Origin: Cyanobacteria bacterium M_surface_7_m2_040
GTDB taxonomy: Bacteria; Cyanobacteriota; Cyanobacteriia; PCC-6307; Cyanobiaceae
DNA length: 5,977 nucleotides
Direction: 5' to 3'
NCBI GenBank assembly: GCA_016882555.1
Contig: VGPQ01000096.1
Location: 1-5,977, forward strand
Below the pieces are notes generated by a model. It did not search any database. It saw only the letters and a program-made list of their open reading frames with translations, and was not told the origin of the DNA. This document shows, piece by piece, positions 1 to 5,672 of the stretch. The stretch's first letter is position 1. Each line of letters opens with the position of its first letter. A program made the position numbers and the translations under genes.

Positions 1-85
1 CGATGAGAAGAAGATGACCCTGGTCCTGCTCGTCTCGCGCCTGGTGCAGCGGCTCAACGGCCAGAAGTGGCTGGGGCCGAACTGA
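1..85 (+). CDS. C-terminal end of an unidentified protein (5' end outside window)
   Basis: An open frame enters from the left edge and ends at TGA 83-85. The last 27 residues start DEKKMTLVLLV and end LNGQKWLGPN. The middle (LVLLVSRLVQRL) looks like one amphipathic or hydrophobic helix, followed by a short polar tail. GC-rich third positions match the neighbouring genes, so it is probably a real coding end and not a chance frame. Too little is visible to name the family. It lies 119 bases upstream of acsF on the same strand; a gap that size suggests acsF has its own promoter, though co-transcription is possible. Confidence 0.6.
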   Translation, partial: DEKKMTLVLLVSRLVQRLNGQKWLGPN

Positions 86-95
86 CGGAGCTCTG

Positions 96-130
96 GGTCT
101 CAACGGGCCGCTTCCACAACCGGTCTCAAC
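96..130 (+). repeat. Direct repeat GGTCTCAAC x2
   Basis: GGTCTCAAC occurs at 96-104 and again at 122-130, 26 bases apart start to start, between the end of the upstream gene and acsF. Two identical nonamers in a short leader could be a tandem operator for a regulator, but no known cyanobacterial operator is recognised and chance is possible. Confidence 0.4.
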
Positions 131-173
131 CCAACAGACCCTTGCAGGCACCCCGGCTCTGACAGTGGGGCCC

Positions 174-196
174 TTACGATGCAGGCACTGCCGTAA
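174..196 (+). promoter_or_regulatory. Leader hairpin just upstream of the acsF start
   Basis: TTACG (174-178) pairs with CGTAA (192-196), and GCAG (181-184) pairs with CTGC (188-191). The result is nine base pairs with a 2-base bulge (A179, T180) and a GCA loop. GGG at 168-170 could also pair with CCC at 197-199 to lengthen it. The structure ends eight bases before the acsF ATG and encloses the start codon of a mini-ORF. It could affect translation of acsF or be an incidental structure in GC-rich RNA. The pairing is seen in the sequence; the function is inferred. Confidence 0.4.
179..196 (+). CDS. Possible five-codon upstream mini-ORF (MQALP)
   Basis: ATG at 179 opens a five-codon frame ending at TAA 194-196, eight bases before the acsF ATG. 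GGGG at 167-170 sits eight bases upstream of this ATG and is a better ribosome-binding candidate than anything directly ahead of acsF. If the mini-ORF is translated, acsF could be started by re-initiation after its stop. Such short frames arise often by chance, so this is a weak call, kept because it coincides with the hairpin. Confidence 0.2.
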
Positions 197-204
197 CCCG
201 TTCG

Positions 205-1311
205 ATGGTGCCGCCTACCGCGCTCGCCGATCCCACCGCCGCCACCGGCGGAGCCCCGGTTGGAACGCCGGATGCTCCGGCGATCAAGGATCCGGTCAAG
301 GACACAATCCTGACGCCACGGTTCTACACCACGGATTTCGACGCCATGGCGGCGATGGATCTGCGCCCCAACGAGCAGGAACTGGAGGCCATCTGCGAGG
401 AGTTCCGCAAGGACTACAACCGCCACCACTTCGTGCGCAACGCCGAGTTTGACGGCGCTGCCGAAAAGCTCGATCCGGACACCCGTCGCGTGTTCGTCGA
501 GTTCCTGGAGCAGAGCTGCACCTCGGAGTTTTCCGGCTTCCTGCTCTACAAGGAGCTCAGCCGTCGCATCAAGCAGCAGAACCCCCTGCTGGCCGAATGC
601 TTTGCCCACATGGCCCGCGATGAAGCCCGCCATGCCGGGTTCCTCAACAAGTCGATGGCCGATTTCGGCCTGCAGCTGGATCTGGGCTTCCTCACCGCCA
701 ACAAGGCCTACACCTTCTTCAAGCCCAAGTTCATCTTCTACGCCACCTATCTGTCGGAGAAGATTGGCTACTGGCGTTACATCGCCATCTATCGCCATCT
801 TGAGAAGCACCCCGAAAGCAAGATCTTCCCGATCTTCAACTTCTTCGAGAACTGGTGTCAGGACGAGAACCGCCACGGCGATTTCTTTGATGCCCTGATG
901 AAGGCTCAGCCCGATACCGTACGCGGTCTGCGGGCCCGCCTGTGGTGCCGTTTCTTCCTGCTGGCTGTCTTCGCCACCATGTATGTGCGCGATGTGGCCC
1001 GCAAGGAGTTCTATGAAGCCCTCGGCCTCGATGCGCGCGAGTACGACAAATACGTGATCGCCAAGACCAACGAGACCTCAGCCCGTGTGTTCCCGGTGGT
1101 GCTGAACGTCGAGCATCCGAAGTTCTACACAAGGCTCGAGCGCATCGTCAGCAACAACAAGGCCCTCAGCAGTGCTGACGACAGTGCAGGCCCTGCCCCG
1201 CTGAAGGCCGTGCGCAAGCTTCCCTACTGGCTGGCCAATGCGGCGGAGATGGCCAAGCTGTTCCTGATGGTGCCGATCCGCAGCGAGCGGTTCCAGCCAG
1301 CCGTGCGCTGA
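205..1311 (+). CDS. acsF: Magnesium-protoporphyrin IX monomethyl ester (oxidative) cyclase AcsF
   Basis: A 368-residue protein of the AcsF/CHL27 di-iron family. It uses O2 to turn Mg-protoporphyrin IX 13-monomethyl ester into divinyl protochlorophyllide, closing ring E of chlorophyll, and is normally associated with the thylakoid membrane. Visible family features are the conserved block [12 protein letters not shown] (34-45), NRHHF near 72-76, and two carboxylate-bridged iron motifs, DEARH (139-143) and DENRH (220-224). Glutamates in SEF (about 108) and LSEK (about 184) are likely further ligands. The C-terminus ([11 protein letters not shown] onward) is typical of cyanobacterial AcsF, and the length is normal for the group. 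ATG 205 is the first start after an in-frame TGA at 160-162. No clear Shine-Dalgarno precedes it; a hairpin and mini-ORF do. It heads an operon with tldD, 15 bases downstream in the same frame. In cyanobacteria the cyclase also needs a Ycf54 partner, which is not encoded here. Confidence 0.97.
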   Translation: MVPPTALADPTAATGGAPVGTPDAPAIKDPVKDTILTPRFYTTDFDAMAAMDLRPNEQELEAICEEFRKDYNRHHFVRNAEFDGAAEKLDPDTRRVFVEFLEQSCTSEFSGFLLYKELSRRIKQQNPLLAECFAHMARDEARHAGFLNKSMADFGLQLDLGFLTANKAYTFFKPKFIFYATYLSEKIGYWRYIAIYRHLEKHPESKIFPIFNFFENWCQDENRHGDFFDALMKAQPDTVRGLRARLWCRFFLLAVFATMYVRDVARKEFYEALGLDAREYDKYVIAKTNETSARVFPVVLNVEHPKFYTRLERIVSNNKALSSADDSAGPAPLKAVRKLPYWLANAAEMAKLFLMVPIRSERFQPAVR

Positions 1312-1313
1312 GC

Positions 1314-1317
1314 GAGG
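1314..1317 (+). promoter_or_regulatory. Putative ribosome binding site for tldD (GAGG)
   Basis: GAGG lies nine bases ahead of the TTG at 1327, in the short acsF-tldD gap. It is the only Shine-Dalgarno-like motif there, and its spacing supports TTG 1327 as the tldD start. Confidence 0.45.
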
Positions 1318-1326
1318 CCCGTTGTC

Positions 1327-2775
1327 TTGATTGCCCCCTCCATCCCGGCCAGCGCTCCCCCTCTCCAGAGTTCGGGCTTCGGGGCCCACTGGCGTGAGCG
1401 CCTCGACGCTCTGCTCAGCCTGGGTCGCCGCAGCGGCGCCGACCTGGTGGAGGTGTTTCTCGAACGCACCGATCACCTGTCGCTGCTCGCTGAGCAGGAC
1501 AGCATCACCAGCGTCAGCCCCGCCTTTGGTCTGGGTGCCGGAATTCGCGTGTTTCTGGGCCGCCGCGACGGTTTTGTGAGCACCAACGACCTCAGCGACC
1601 GGGGCCTTCAGGCTGCCCTGGAGCAGGCCCTGGGGATGCTGGGCCTTGTGCCCAGCCCCTCGGCCGCGAACGCCTTTGCCGGCCTGACAAAGCTGCGCGA
1701 TCACGGCCTGGCCGGCAAGGGTGAATGGTTGCTGCGCTGCCCCACCCTGGCCGAGGCCTCCGACCGTCTGCTCGAGGGCACAGCCCGGCTCGAGCAGCAC
1801 GGACGCCACCTGCAGGTGCGCCGCGGCAGTTACAGCCGCGACTGGCAGGAGGTGCTGGTGGCTGCCAGTGACGGCACCTTTGCCCGCGACATTCGCCTGC
1901 ACCAATCGCTGGGCCTCAACGTGCTGGCCGCCGATGGCGAGCACCGCGCCAGCCTGGGCCGTCGCTACGGCACCAGCGACCGTCCCGATGCCCTGCGCGA
2001 CTGGGATCCGGAGGCCTCAGCCCTGGATGTATGCGACAGCGTCGGCACGATGCTGTATGCCGATTACGTCGAAGCTGGTCAGATGCCGGCGGTGCTGGCC
2101 AACCGCTTCGGTGGCGTGATCTTCCACGAAGCCTGCGGGCACCTGCTGGAAACCACCCAGGTCGAACGGGGCACCACCCCGTTCGCCGAGATGGTGGGCC
2201 AGCCGATCGCCCATCCGTCGCTCACGGCCATCGATGAGGGGGGCACCGAGGGCGCCTTCGGCTCCCTCGCGATGGACGACGAAGGCATGGAGCCGCAGCG
2301 CACCGTGCTGATCGAAAACGGCGTGCTGCGCCGGTTCCTGAGCGATCGGGCCGGCGAGCAGCGCACCGGCCATCCGCGCACCGGCAGCGGGCGCCGCCAG
2401 GGCCATGGCTTCGCGGCCGCCAGTCGCATGCGCAACACCTTCATCGCCGCAGGCCCCCACAGCCCCGAGGCGCTGATCGCCTCGGTCGACCGGGGGTTGT
2501 ACTGCAAATCCATGGGTGGCGGCAGCGTGGGCCCCACCGGCCAGTTCAACTTTGCGGTTGAGGAGGGGTTCCTGATCGAGAACGGCAAGCTGACCAAACC
2601 GGTCAAGGGCGCCACCCTGATCGGCGAGGCCAAGGAGGTGATGCCGCGCATCTCCATGTGCGCCAACGATCTCGAGCTGGCCGCCGGCTTCTGCGGCTCG
2701 GTCAGCGGCAGCATCTTCGTGACCGTGGGCCAACCCCACATCAAGGTCGACTCGATCACCGTGGGGGGGCGTTGA
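1327..2775 (+). CDS. tldD: TldD, metallopeptidase subunit of the TldD/TldE protease
   Basis: A 482-residue protein of peptidase family U62 (TldD/PmbA), close to the E. coli TldD length of 481. In the E. coli complex TldD carries the zinc site, and the TldD/TldE heterodimer degrades unfolded peptides, matures microcin B17 and is linked to CcdA turnover. The HExxxH zinc motif is present as HEACGH (267-272). The conserved C-terminal GFCG (C456), expected to supply the cysteine ligand, is also present, as are RMRNTF (367-372) and MGGGS near 396-400. The active site therefore looks intact. The start is unusual: between the acsF stop and GTG 1447, which lies inside the conserved N-terminal domain, the only standard in-frame start is TTG 1327, preceded by GAGG. 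The stop overlaps the pmbA/tldE ATG by one base, implying coupled translation with its partner. Substrates in cyanobacteria are not evident from sequence. Confidence 0.94.
   Translation: MIAPSIPASAPPLQSSGFGAHWRERLDALLSLGRRSGADLVEVFLERTDHLSLLAEQDSITSVSPAFGLGAGIRVFLGRRDGFVSTNDLSDRGLQAALEQALGMLGLVPSPSAANAFAGLTKLRDHGLAGKGEWLLRCPTLAEASDRLLEGTARLEQHGRHLQVRRGSYSRDWQEVLVAASDGTFARDIRLHQSLGLNVLAADGEHRASLGRRYGTSDRPDALRDWDPEASALDVCDSVGTMLYADYVEAGQMPAVLANRFGGVIFHEACGHLLETTQVERGTTPFAEMVGQPIAHPSLTAIDEGGTEGAFGSLAMDDEGMEPQRTVLIENGVLRRFLSDRAGEQRTGHPRTGSGRRQGHGFAAASRMRNTFIAAGPHSPEALIASVDRGLYCKSMGGGSVGPTGQFNFAVEEGFLIENGKLTKPVKGATLIGEAKEVMPRISMCANDLELAAGFCGSVSGSIFVTVGQPHIKVDSITVGGR
2763..2769 (+). promoter_or_regulatory. 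G7 run ahead of pmbA/tldE (possible ribosome binding site)
   Basis: Seven consecutive G bases end five bases before the pmbA/tldE ATG, inside the last codons of tldD. The run can pair partly with the anti-Shine-Dalgarno of 16S rRNA and is the only candidate ribosome binding site at this junction. It is also a place prone to polymerase slippage or sequencing error. Confidence 0.3.
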
Positions 2776-4151
2776 TGAACGCACCTGGGCTCGAGGCGGC
2801 GCAGCTGCGCGACCGGGTGGAGCAGCTGGCCCATCGCCACGGCATCAGCCAGTGGGACCTGGGTGCCTCCTGCAGCAGTGACACTTCGGTGCAGGTTGAT
2901 CGGGGCGACGCCAAGCAGATGAAGGCGGCCCAGCGCAGTGCCATCACCGTACGGGTGTGGAACGGCGATGGCCTGGTGGGCATCACCAGCACCTCGGATC
3001 TCTCGGACGAGGGGCTGGAGCGGGCCCTCAGCGGCGCCCGTGAGGCCAGCGCCTTCGGCAATCCCGACGACACCCCCGCCTTTTCACCGCTCGCCACGGC
3101 GCCGCTGCAGCCGCTGGATCAGCCCCTGCATCAGCCGCGCAACATCCTCAACCTGCTTGAGACCCTCAAGGATGCGGAGCGCCAACTACTGGGCCGTCAT
3201 GCGGCCATCAGCACCGTTCCCTACAACGGCCTGGCCCAGCGCAGCAGCGAGCGCATCTACCTCAACAGCGCCGGCGCCTGCCGCCAACAGGCGCAGACCA
3301 CCGCCAGCCTCTACCTCTATGCCCGGGCTGAGGAAACGGGCCGCAAACCCCGCAGTGCCGGAGCGGTGCGCCTGGCCTACGGCGCCACAGGGCTCGACAT
3401 CGCCGGCTGCATCGACGAGGCGGCCGAGCGCACCATCAGCCATCTGGACTACGCCCCGATCACCACGGGCCACTACACCTGCGTGTTTAGCCCGGAGGCG
3501 TTTCTGGATCTGATCGGGGCCTTCAGCAGCCTGTTCAATGCCCGCGCGGTGCTCGATGGGGTCAGCCTCAGCACCCGCGAGTCGCTGGGTGAGCCGCTGG
3601 CCTGCCCCTTCTTCAACCTGCATGACAACGGCCTGCACCCCGGCAACATCGGGGCCTCGAGCTTTGATGGCGAAGGCACCCCCACCCAGCGGCTGGCCCT
3701 GGTGGAGGCCGGGGTGATCAGGAATTTCCTGCATTCCGAAGCCACCGCCCGCAGCTTTGGCGTGGCGCCCACCGGCCATGCCGGCATGGGGGCCAAGGTG
3801 TCGGTGGGCCCTGATTACTTCGAGGTCGGACCGGCCGGCGCGGGTGATCCGCAGCTGGCGGGTCAGGCCGGCCTGGATCACTGCACCCATCCGGGGCCGC
3901 TGGTGGTGATCGATTCGCTCTCGGCCCTGCATGCCGGGGTCAAGGCCAGCCAGGGTTCGTTCTCCCTGCCGTTTGACGGTTGGTTGGTGCGGGGCGGGGA
4001 GCGGGTGTCGATCGAGGCCGCCACGGTGGCCGGTGACATCCGCACCGTGCTCAAGGCCCTGATCGGCTTCGAAGGCCCCGCCAAGGTGACCCCCGATGGC
4101 GTCTGTCCGTTTGTGTGGGTCGAGGGTCTGTCGGTCACCGGCGAGGCGTGA
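2775..4151 (+). CDS. pmbA: PmbA/TldE, partner subunit of the TldD/TldE protease
   Basis: A 458-residue protein of the TldD/PmbA family, near the 450 residues of E. coli PmbA (TldE). TldE forms the heterodimer with TldD but lacks the zinc-binding HExxxH; none is present here, as expected for the structural, substrate-gating subunit. Family-like segments are VRVWNGDGLVGITSTSDLS (about 59-77), FNARAVLDGVSLSTRESLG (about 254-272), FFNLHDNG (279-286), FDGEGTPTQRLALVE (297-311, the usual D-x-EG-x-PT-x block) and the C-terminal IEAATVAGDI (413-422). ATG 2775 is chosen because it overlaps the tldD TGA (TGATG) and gives the family's normal N-terminal length; the frame is open 39 codons further upstream, but that part lies entirely inside tldD. 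Its own stop overlaps the fmt GTG by four bases. Close coupling to tldD fits production of two subunits in fixed ratio. Confidence 0.94.
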   Translation: MNAPGLEAAQLRDRVEQLAHRHGISQWDLGASCSSDTSVQVDRGDAKQMKAAQRSAITVRVWNGDGLVGITSTSDLSDEGLERALSGAREASAFGNPDDTPAFSPLATAPLQPLDQPLHQPRNILNLLETLKDAERQLLGRHAAISTVPYNGLAQRSSERIYLNSAGACRQQAQTTASLYLYARAEETGRKPRSAGAVRLAYGATGLDIAGCIDEAAERTISHLDYAPITTGHYTCVFSPEAFLDLIGAFSSLFNARAVLDGVSLSTRESLGEPLACPFFNLHDNGLHPGNIGASSFDGEGTPTQRLALVEAGVIRNFLHSEATARSFGVAPTGHAGMGAKVSVGPDYFEVGPAGAGDPQLAGQAGLDHCTHPGPLVVIDSLSALHAGVKASQGSFSLPFDGWLVRGGERVSIEAATVAGDIRTVLKALIGFEGPAKVTPDGVCPFVWVEGLSVTGEA

Positions 4152-5164
4152 AGCTGCTGTTCTGGGGCACGCCGGCCTATGCCGTGCCCAGTCTCGACGC
4201 GCTGGTGGGGGCGGGGCACGAGCTGGTCGGCGTGGTCAGTCAGCCCGATCGGCGCCGCGGCCGGGGCAAGGCGCTGCAGCCCTCGGCGGTCAAGGCGCGG
4301 GCGCTCGAGCTGGGCATCCCGGTGTTCACACCCGCGCGCATCCGCCGCGAGCCTGAGCTGCAGCAGCAGCTCGCTGGCCTGGGGGCCGACGCCTCCGTGG
4401 TGGTGGCCTTTGGCCAGATCCTGCCAACGGCGGTGCTGGATCAGCCGCCGCTGGGCTGCTGGAACGGCCATGGCTCGCTGCTGCCCCGCTGGCGCGGCGC
4501 CGCTCCGATCCAGTGGGCCCTGATCGAAGGCGACGCCGAGACAGGCGTCGGCATCATGGCCATGGAGGAAGGCCTCGACACCGGCGCCGTGTTGCTGCAG
4601 CGCAGCACCCCGATCCACCTGCTCGACAACGCCCACACCCTGGGGCAGCGCCTCAGCCAGCTCACCGCCGAGCTGCTGGTGGAGGCGTTGCCGCAGATTG
4701 CGGCCGCTGGCCCCGGATCACGGCAGCAACGGCTGGCGCGCCTGGGCCTGCAGCCCCAGAGCGAGGAGGGGGTGCGCTATGCCCGCCTGATCAGCAAGGA
4801 CGATCTGCCGATCGATTGGCAGCGACCGGCCCTGGCGCTGCACCGCCGGGTGATGGGTCTCTACCCCGGGGCCAGCACCAGCTGGCGTGGCCAGCGCCTG
4901 AAGCTGCTGGCCACCGAGCCGCTGGTGGAGCGCCTCAGCCCGCAGCTGAGCCCCGAGGCGGCCGCGTTGGTGGGCCGTTGGCCCAGCGCCGTACACCCGC
5001 CGGGTCAGGTGCTGGCGGCCGAGAGCGGGCTGGGGTTGGTGGTGAGCACCGGCGGCTGCCCGCTGTTGCTTCGCCAGGCTCAACTGGAGGGCAAGGCGGC
5101 GAGCGCCGGCACCAGCCTGCTGCAGCAGCTGGGGGCTCGGCCGGGCGATCAGCTCGGGAGCTAG
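4148..5164 (+). CDS. fmt: Methionyl-tRNA formyltransferase
   Basis: A 338-residue Fmt. It transfers a formyl group from 10-formyltetrahydrofolate to initiator Met-tRNA so that translation can start with formyl-methionine in the cytosol. The N-terminal Rossmann-type formyltransferase domain starts with FWGTPAYAVPSL (5-16). The catalytic set is intact: N106 and H108 in NGHGSLLPRWRGAAPIQ, and D144 in GLDTG. An exposed loop SQPDRRRGRGKALQPSAVK (31-49) matches the family's tRNA-contacting region. The C-terminal OB-fold domain, from about residue 205 (SEEGVRYARLISKDD), is complete. GTG 4148 is chosen because the family begins M-K-x-x-F-x-G-T; the frame extends 11 codons further upstream but that part lies inside pmbA. 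It overlaps the pmbA stop by four bases (GTGA), typical of translational coupling. GAGG lies only one base before the GTG, too close to be a normal ribosome binding site. A strong hairpin follows the stop. Confidence 0.96.
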   Translation: MKLLFWGTPAYAVPSLDALVGAGHELVGVVSQPDRRRGRGKALQPSAVKARALELGIPVFTPARIRREPELQQQLAGLGADASVVVAFGQILPTAVLDQPPLGCWNGHGSLLPRWRGAAPIQWALIEGDAETGVGIMAMEEGLDTGAVLLQRSTPIHLLDNAHTLGQRLSQLTAELLVEALPQIAAAGPGSRQQRLARLGLQPQSEEGVRYARLISKDDLPIDWQRPALALHRRVMGLYPGASTSWRGQRLKLLATEPLVERLSPQLSPEAAALVGRWPSAVHPPGQVLAAESGLGLVVSTGGCPLLLRQAQLEGKAASAGTSLLQQLGARPGDQLGS

Positions 5165-5171
5165 ATCACGT

Positions 5172-5200
5172 TCCATGTTGTGTGGACCCACACACATGGA
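5172..5200 (+). terminator. Inverted repeat after fmt, probable operon terminator
   Basis: TCCATGTTGTGTG (5172-5184) pairs with CACACACATGGA (5189-5200) apart from one bulged T at 5178 or 5179, leaving a GACC loop. This is a stem of about 12 pairs beginning eight bases after the fmt stop. No T-run follows on either side, so it is not a textbook intrinsic terminator, though many cyanobacterial 3' hairpins lack one. It could instead be a protein-binding site upstream of the 62-codon gene at 5251, or an RNA-stability element. Confidence 0.55.
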
Positions 5201-5250
5201 CGCTGCTCGCAACCGCGGCTAGAGAAAGACAAGACGCTCCGCTTGGATCC

Positions 5251-5439
5251 ATGGGTGACCTCTCCTACGTGGGTGAAACCGGCCGTGGCTGCTTGATTTA
5301 TCGCGAGACCAGCGGGCGCTATGTGGTCGACCATCAGCAGCACCCCCGCGGCCGCACCCATGCCGCCACCTTGGCCAGCGCCTATGCCGCCTGTCAGGTG
5401 TTCGAGATGGACCTGCGGGCTGACCAGCGGAACGCCTGA
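5251..5439 (+). CDS. Small protein of unknown function (62 aa)
   Basis: A 62-residue protein beginning MGDLSYVGETGRGCLIYRET and ending ADQRNA. I do not recognise the family. The first half (YVGETGRGCLIYRETSGRYVVD) alternates like a beta hairpin around glycines, which fits a small sheet that binds something or packs on itself. The middle is basic and histidine-rich (H28, H31, H37; QQHPRGRTH), and the rest (AATLASAYAACQVFEMDL) reads as one amphipathic helix. Cysteines are C14 and C48. There is no signal peptide or membrane segment. ATG 5251 has no good ribosome binding site; a GTG at 5182 in the same frame is an alternative start but would fall inside the hairpin. Wobble positions are mostly G or C, as in real genes nearby. 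It follows the fmt hairpin by 50 bases and converges on a minus-strand gene 28 bases away. Confidence 0.65.
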   Translation: MGDLSYVGETGRGCLIYRETSGRYVVDHQQHPRGRTHAATLASAYAACQVFEMDLRADQRNA

Positions 5440-5448
5440 CCAGCGTTG

Positions 5449-5461
5449 GCTGCTTCGCAGC
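5449..5461. terminator. Small hairpin between convergent genes (weak)
   Basis: GCTGC (5449-5453) pairs with GCAGC (5457-5461) around a TTC loop, in the 28-base gap between the 62-codon plus-strand gene and the 61-codon minus-strand gene. The position suits a shared terminator, but the stem is only five pairs and no T-run follows, so the call rests mainly on location. Confidence 0.25.
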
Positions 5462-5467
5462 GGCGGT

Positions 5468-5653
5468 TCAGACCTGGGAGGCCGCGCGGCGTGCCTGGTT
5501 GTGGAGCGCCTCAAGCTGGTGATGCACGTCGATCAGCTGCTCGCGAATGGCGGCCGTGTCGTCGAGGCGCGAGAGCGTGAGCAGCATCGATTCGATCTGC
5601 CCCTTGCAGTCGATCAGCACGCGGCACTGGGTGGATCCGGGCTCGTAGGGCAT
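5468..5653 (-). CDS. Small helical protein of unknown function (61 aa)
   Basis: A 61-residue protein beginning MPYEPGSTQCRVLIDCKG and ending ARRAASQV. I do not recognise the family. After a short polar start, with C10 and C16 spaced CX5C, residues from about 17 to 57 are almost continuous predicted helix with heptad-like leucines and isoleucines (IESMLLTLSRLDDTAAIREQL then IDVHHQLEALHNQA). This suggests a two-helix hairpin or coiled coil that pairs with itself or a partner. ATG 5653 is chosen over a longer in-frame start at 5740, because the longer form overlaps the stop of the upstream gene and adds residues that do not look conserved. It lies 19 bases downstream of the gene at 5673-5977 on the same strand and is probably co-transcribed with it. 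No strong ribosome binding site is visible. Confidence 0.65.
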   Translation of the reverse strand: MPYEPGSTQCRVLIDCKGQIESMLLTLSRLDDTAAIREQLIDVHHQLEALHNQARRAASQV

Positions 5654-5672
5654 GGCATGACCAGCGACCGGC

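Larger units (their letters stand above)
86..204 (+). promoter_or_regulatory. acsF 5' leader / probable promoter region
   Basis: This is the longest non-coding stretch in the window and separates the upstream gene from the acsF operon, so the operon promoter most likely lies here. I could not find a convincing sigma-70 pair. CTGACA (159-164) resembles a -35 box and TACGAT (175-180) a -10 box, but they are only 10 bases apart, too close to work together. The region contains two direct-repeat pairs, GGTCTCAAC (96-104 and 122-130) and TGCAGGCAC (143-151 and 180-188), and a hairpin over a mini-ORF at 174-196. There is no clear Shine-Dalgarno sequence ahead of the acsF ATG at 205. The regulatory role is inferred from position. 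Confidence 0.45.

Noticed and set aside
151..170. CCCC...GGGG pairing in the acsF leader
   Set aside because: Four G-C pairs around a 12-base loop are too weak to call in GC-rich DNA.
159..180. CTGACA plus TACGAT as an acsF promoter
   Set aside because: The boxes are only 10 bases apart, against about 17 for a working sigma-70 promoter, so they were not called.
100..876. Long minus-strand open frame (258 codons) opposite acsF
   Set aside because: It lies antisense to an unmistakable AcsF. It is a composition shadow typical of GC-rich genes, and the translation shows no recognisable family.
1078..1944. Minus-strand open frame of 288 codons across the acsF-tldD junction
   Set aside because: It overlaps two well-supported plus-strand genes over its whole length and its Ala/Gly/Gln-rich translation looks like a mirror of GC-rich codons.
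2361..2385. Direct repeat GCGCACCGGC x2 inside tldD
   Set aside because: The two copies encode RTG in a conserved glycine/arginine-rich part of TldD (RTGHPRTGSGRR), so protein constraint explains them.
4513..5250. Upstream extension of the 62-codon gene into fmt
   Set aside because: The frame is open, but its Pro/Arg/Ala-rich translation is the out-of-frame reading of fmt; ATG 5251 is the first ATG after the fmt end.
5161..5514. Minus-strand open frame opposite the 62-codon gene
   Set aside because: It overlaps both the 62-codon gene and the end of the 61-codon gene. Its translation is low-complexity with many Ser/Arg/Pro near the start, and it runs through the fmt hairpin.
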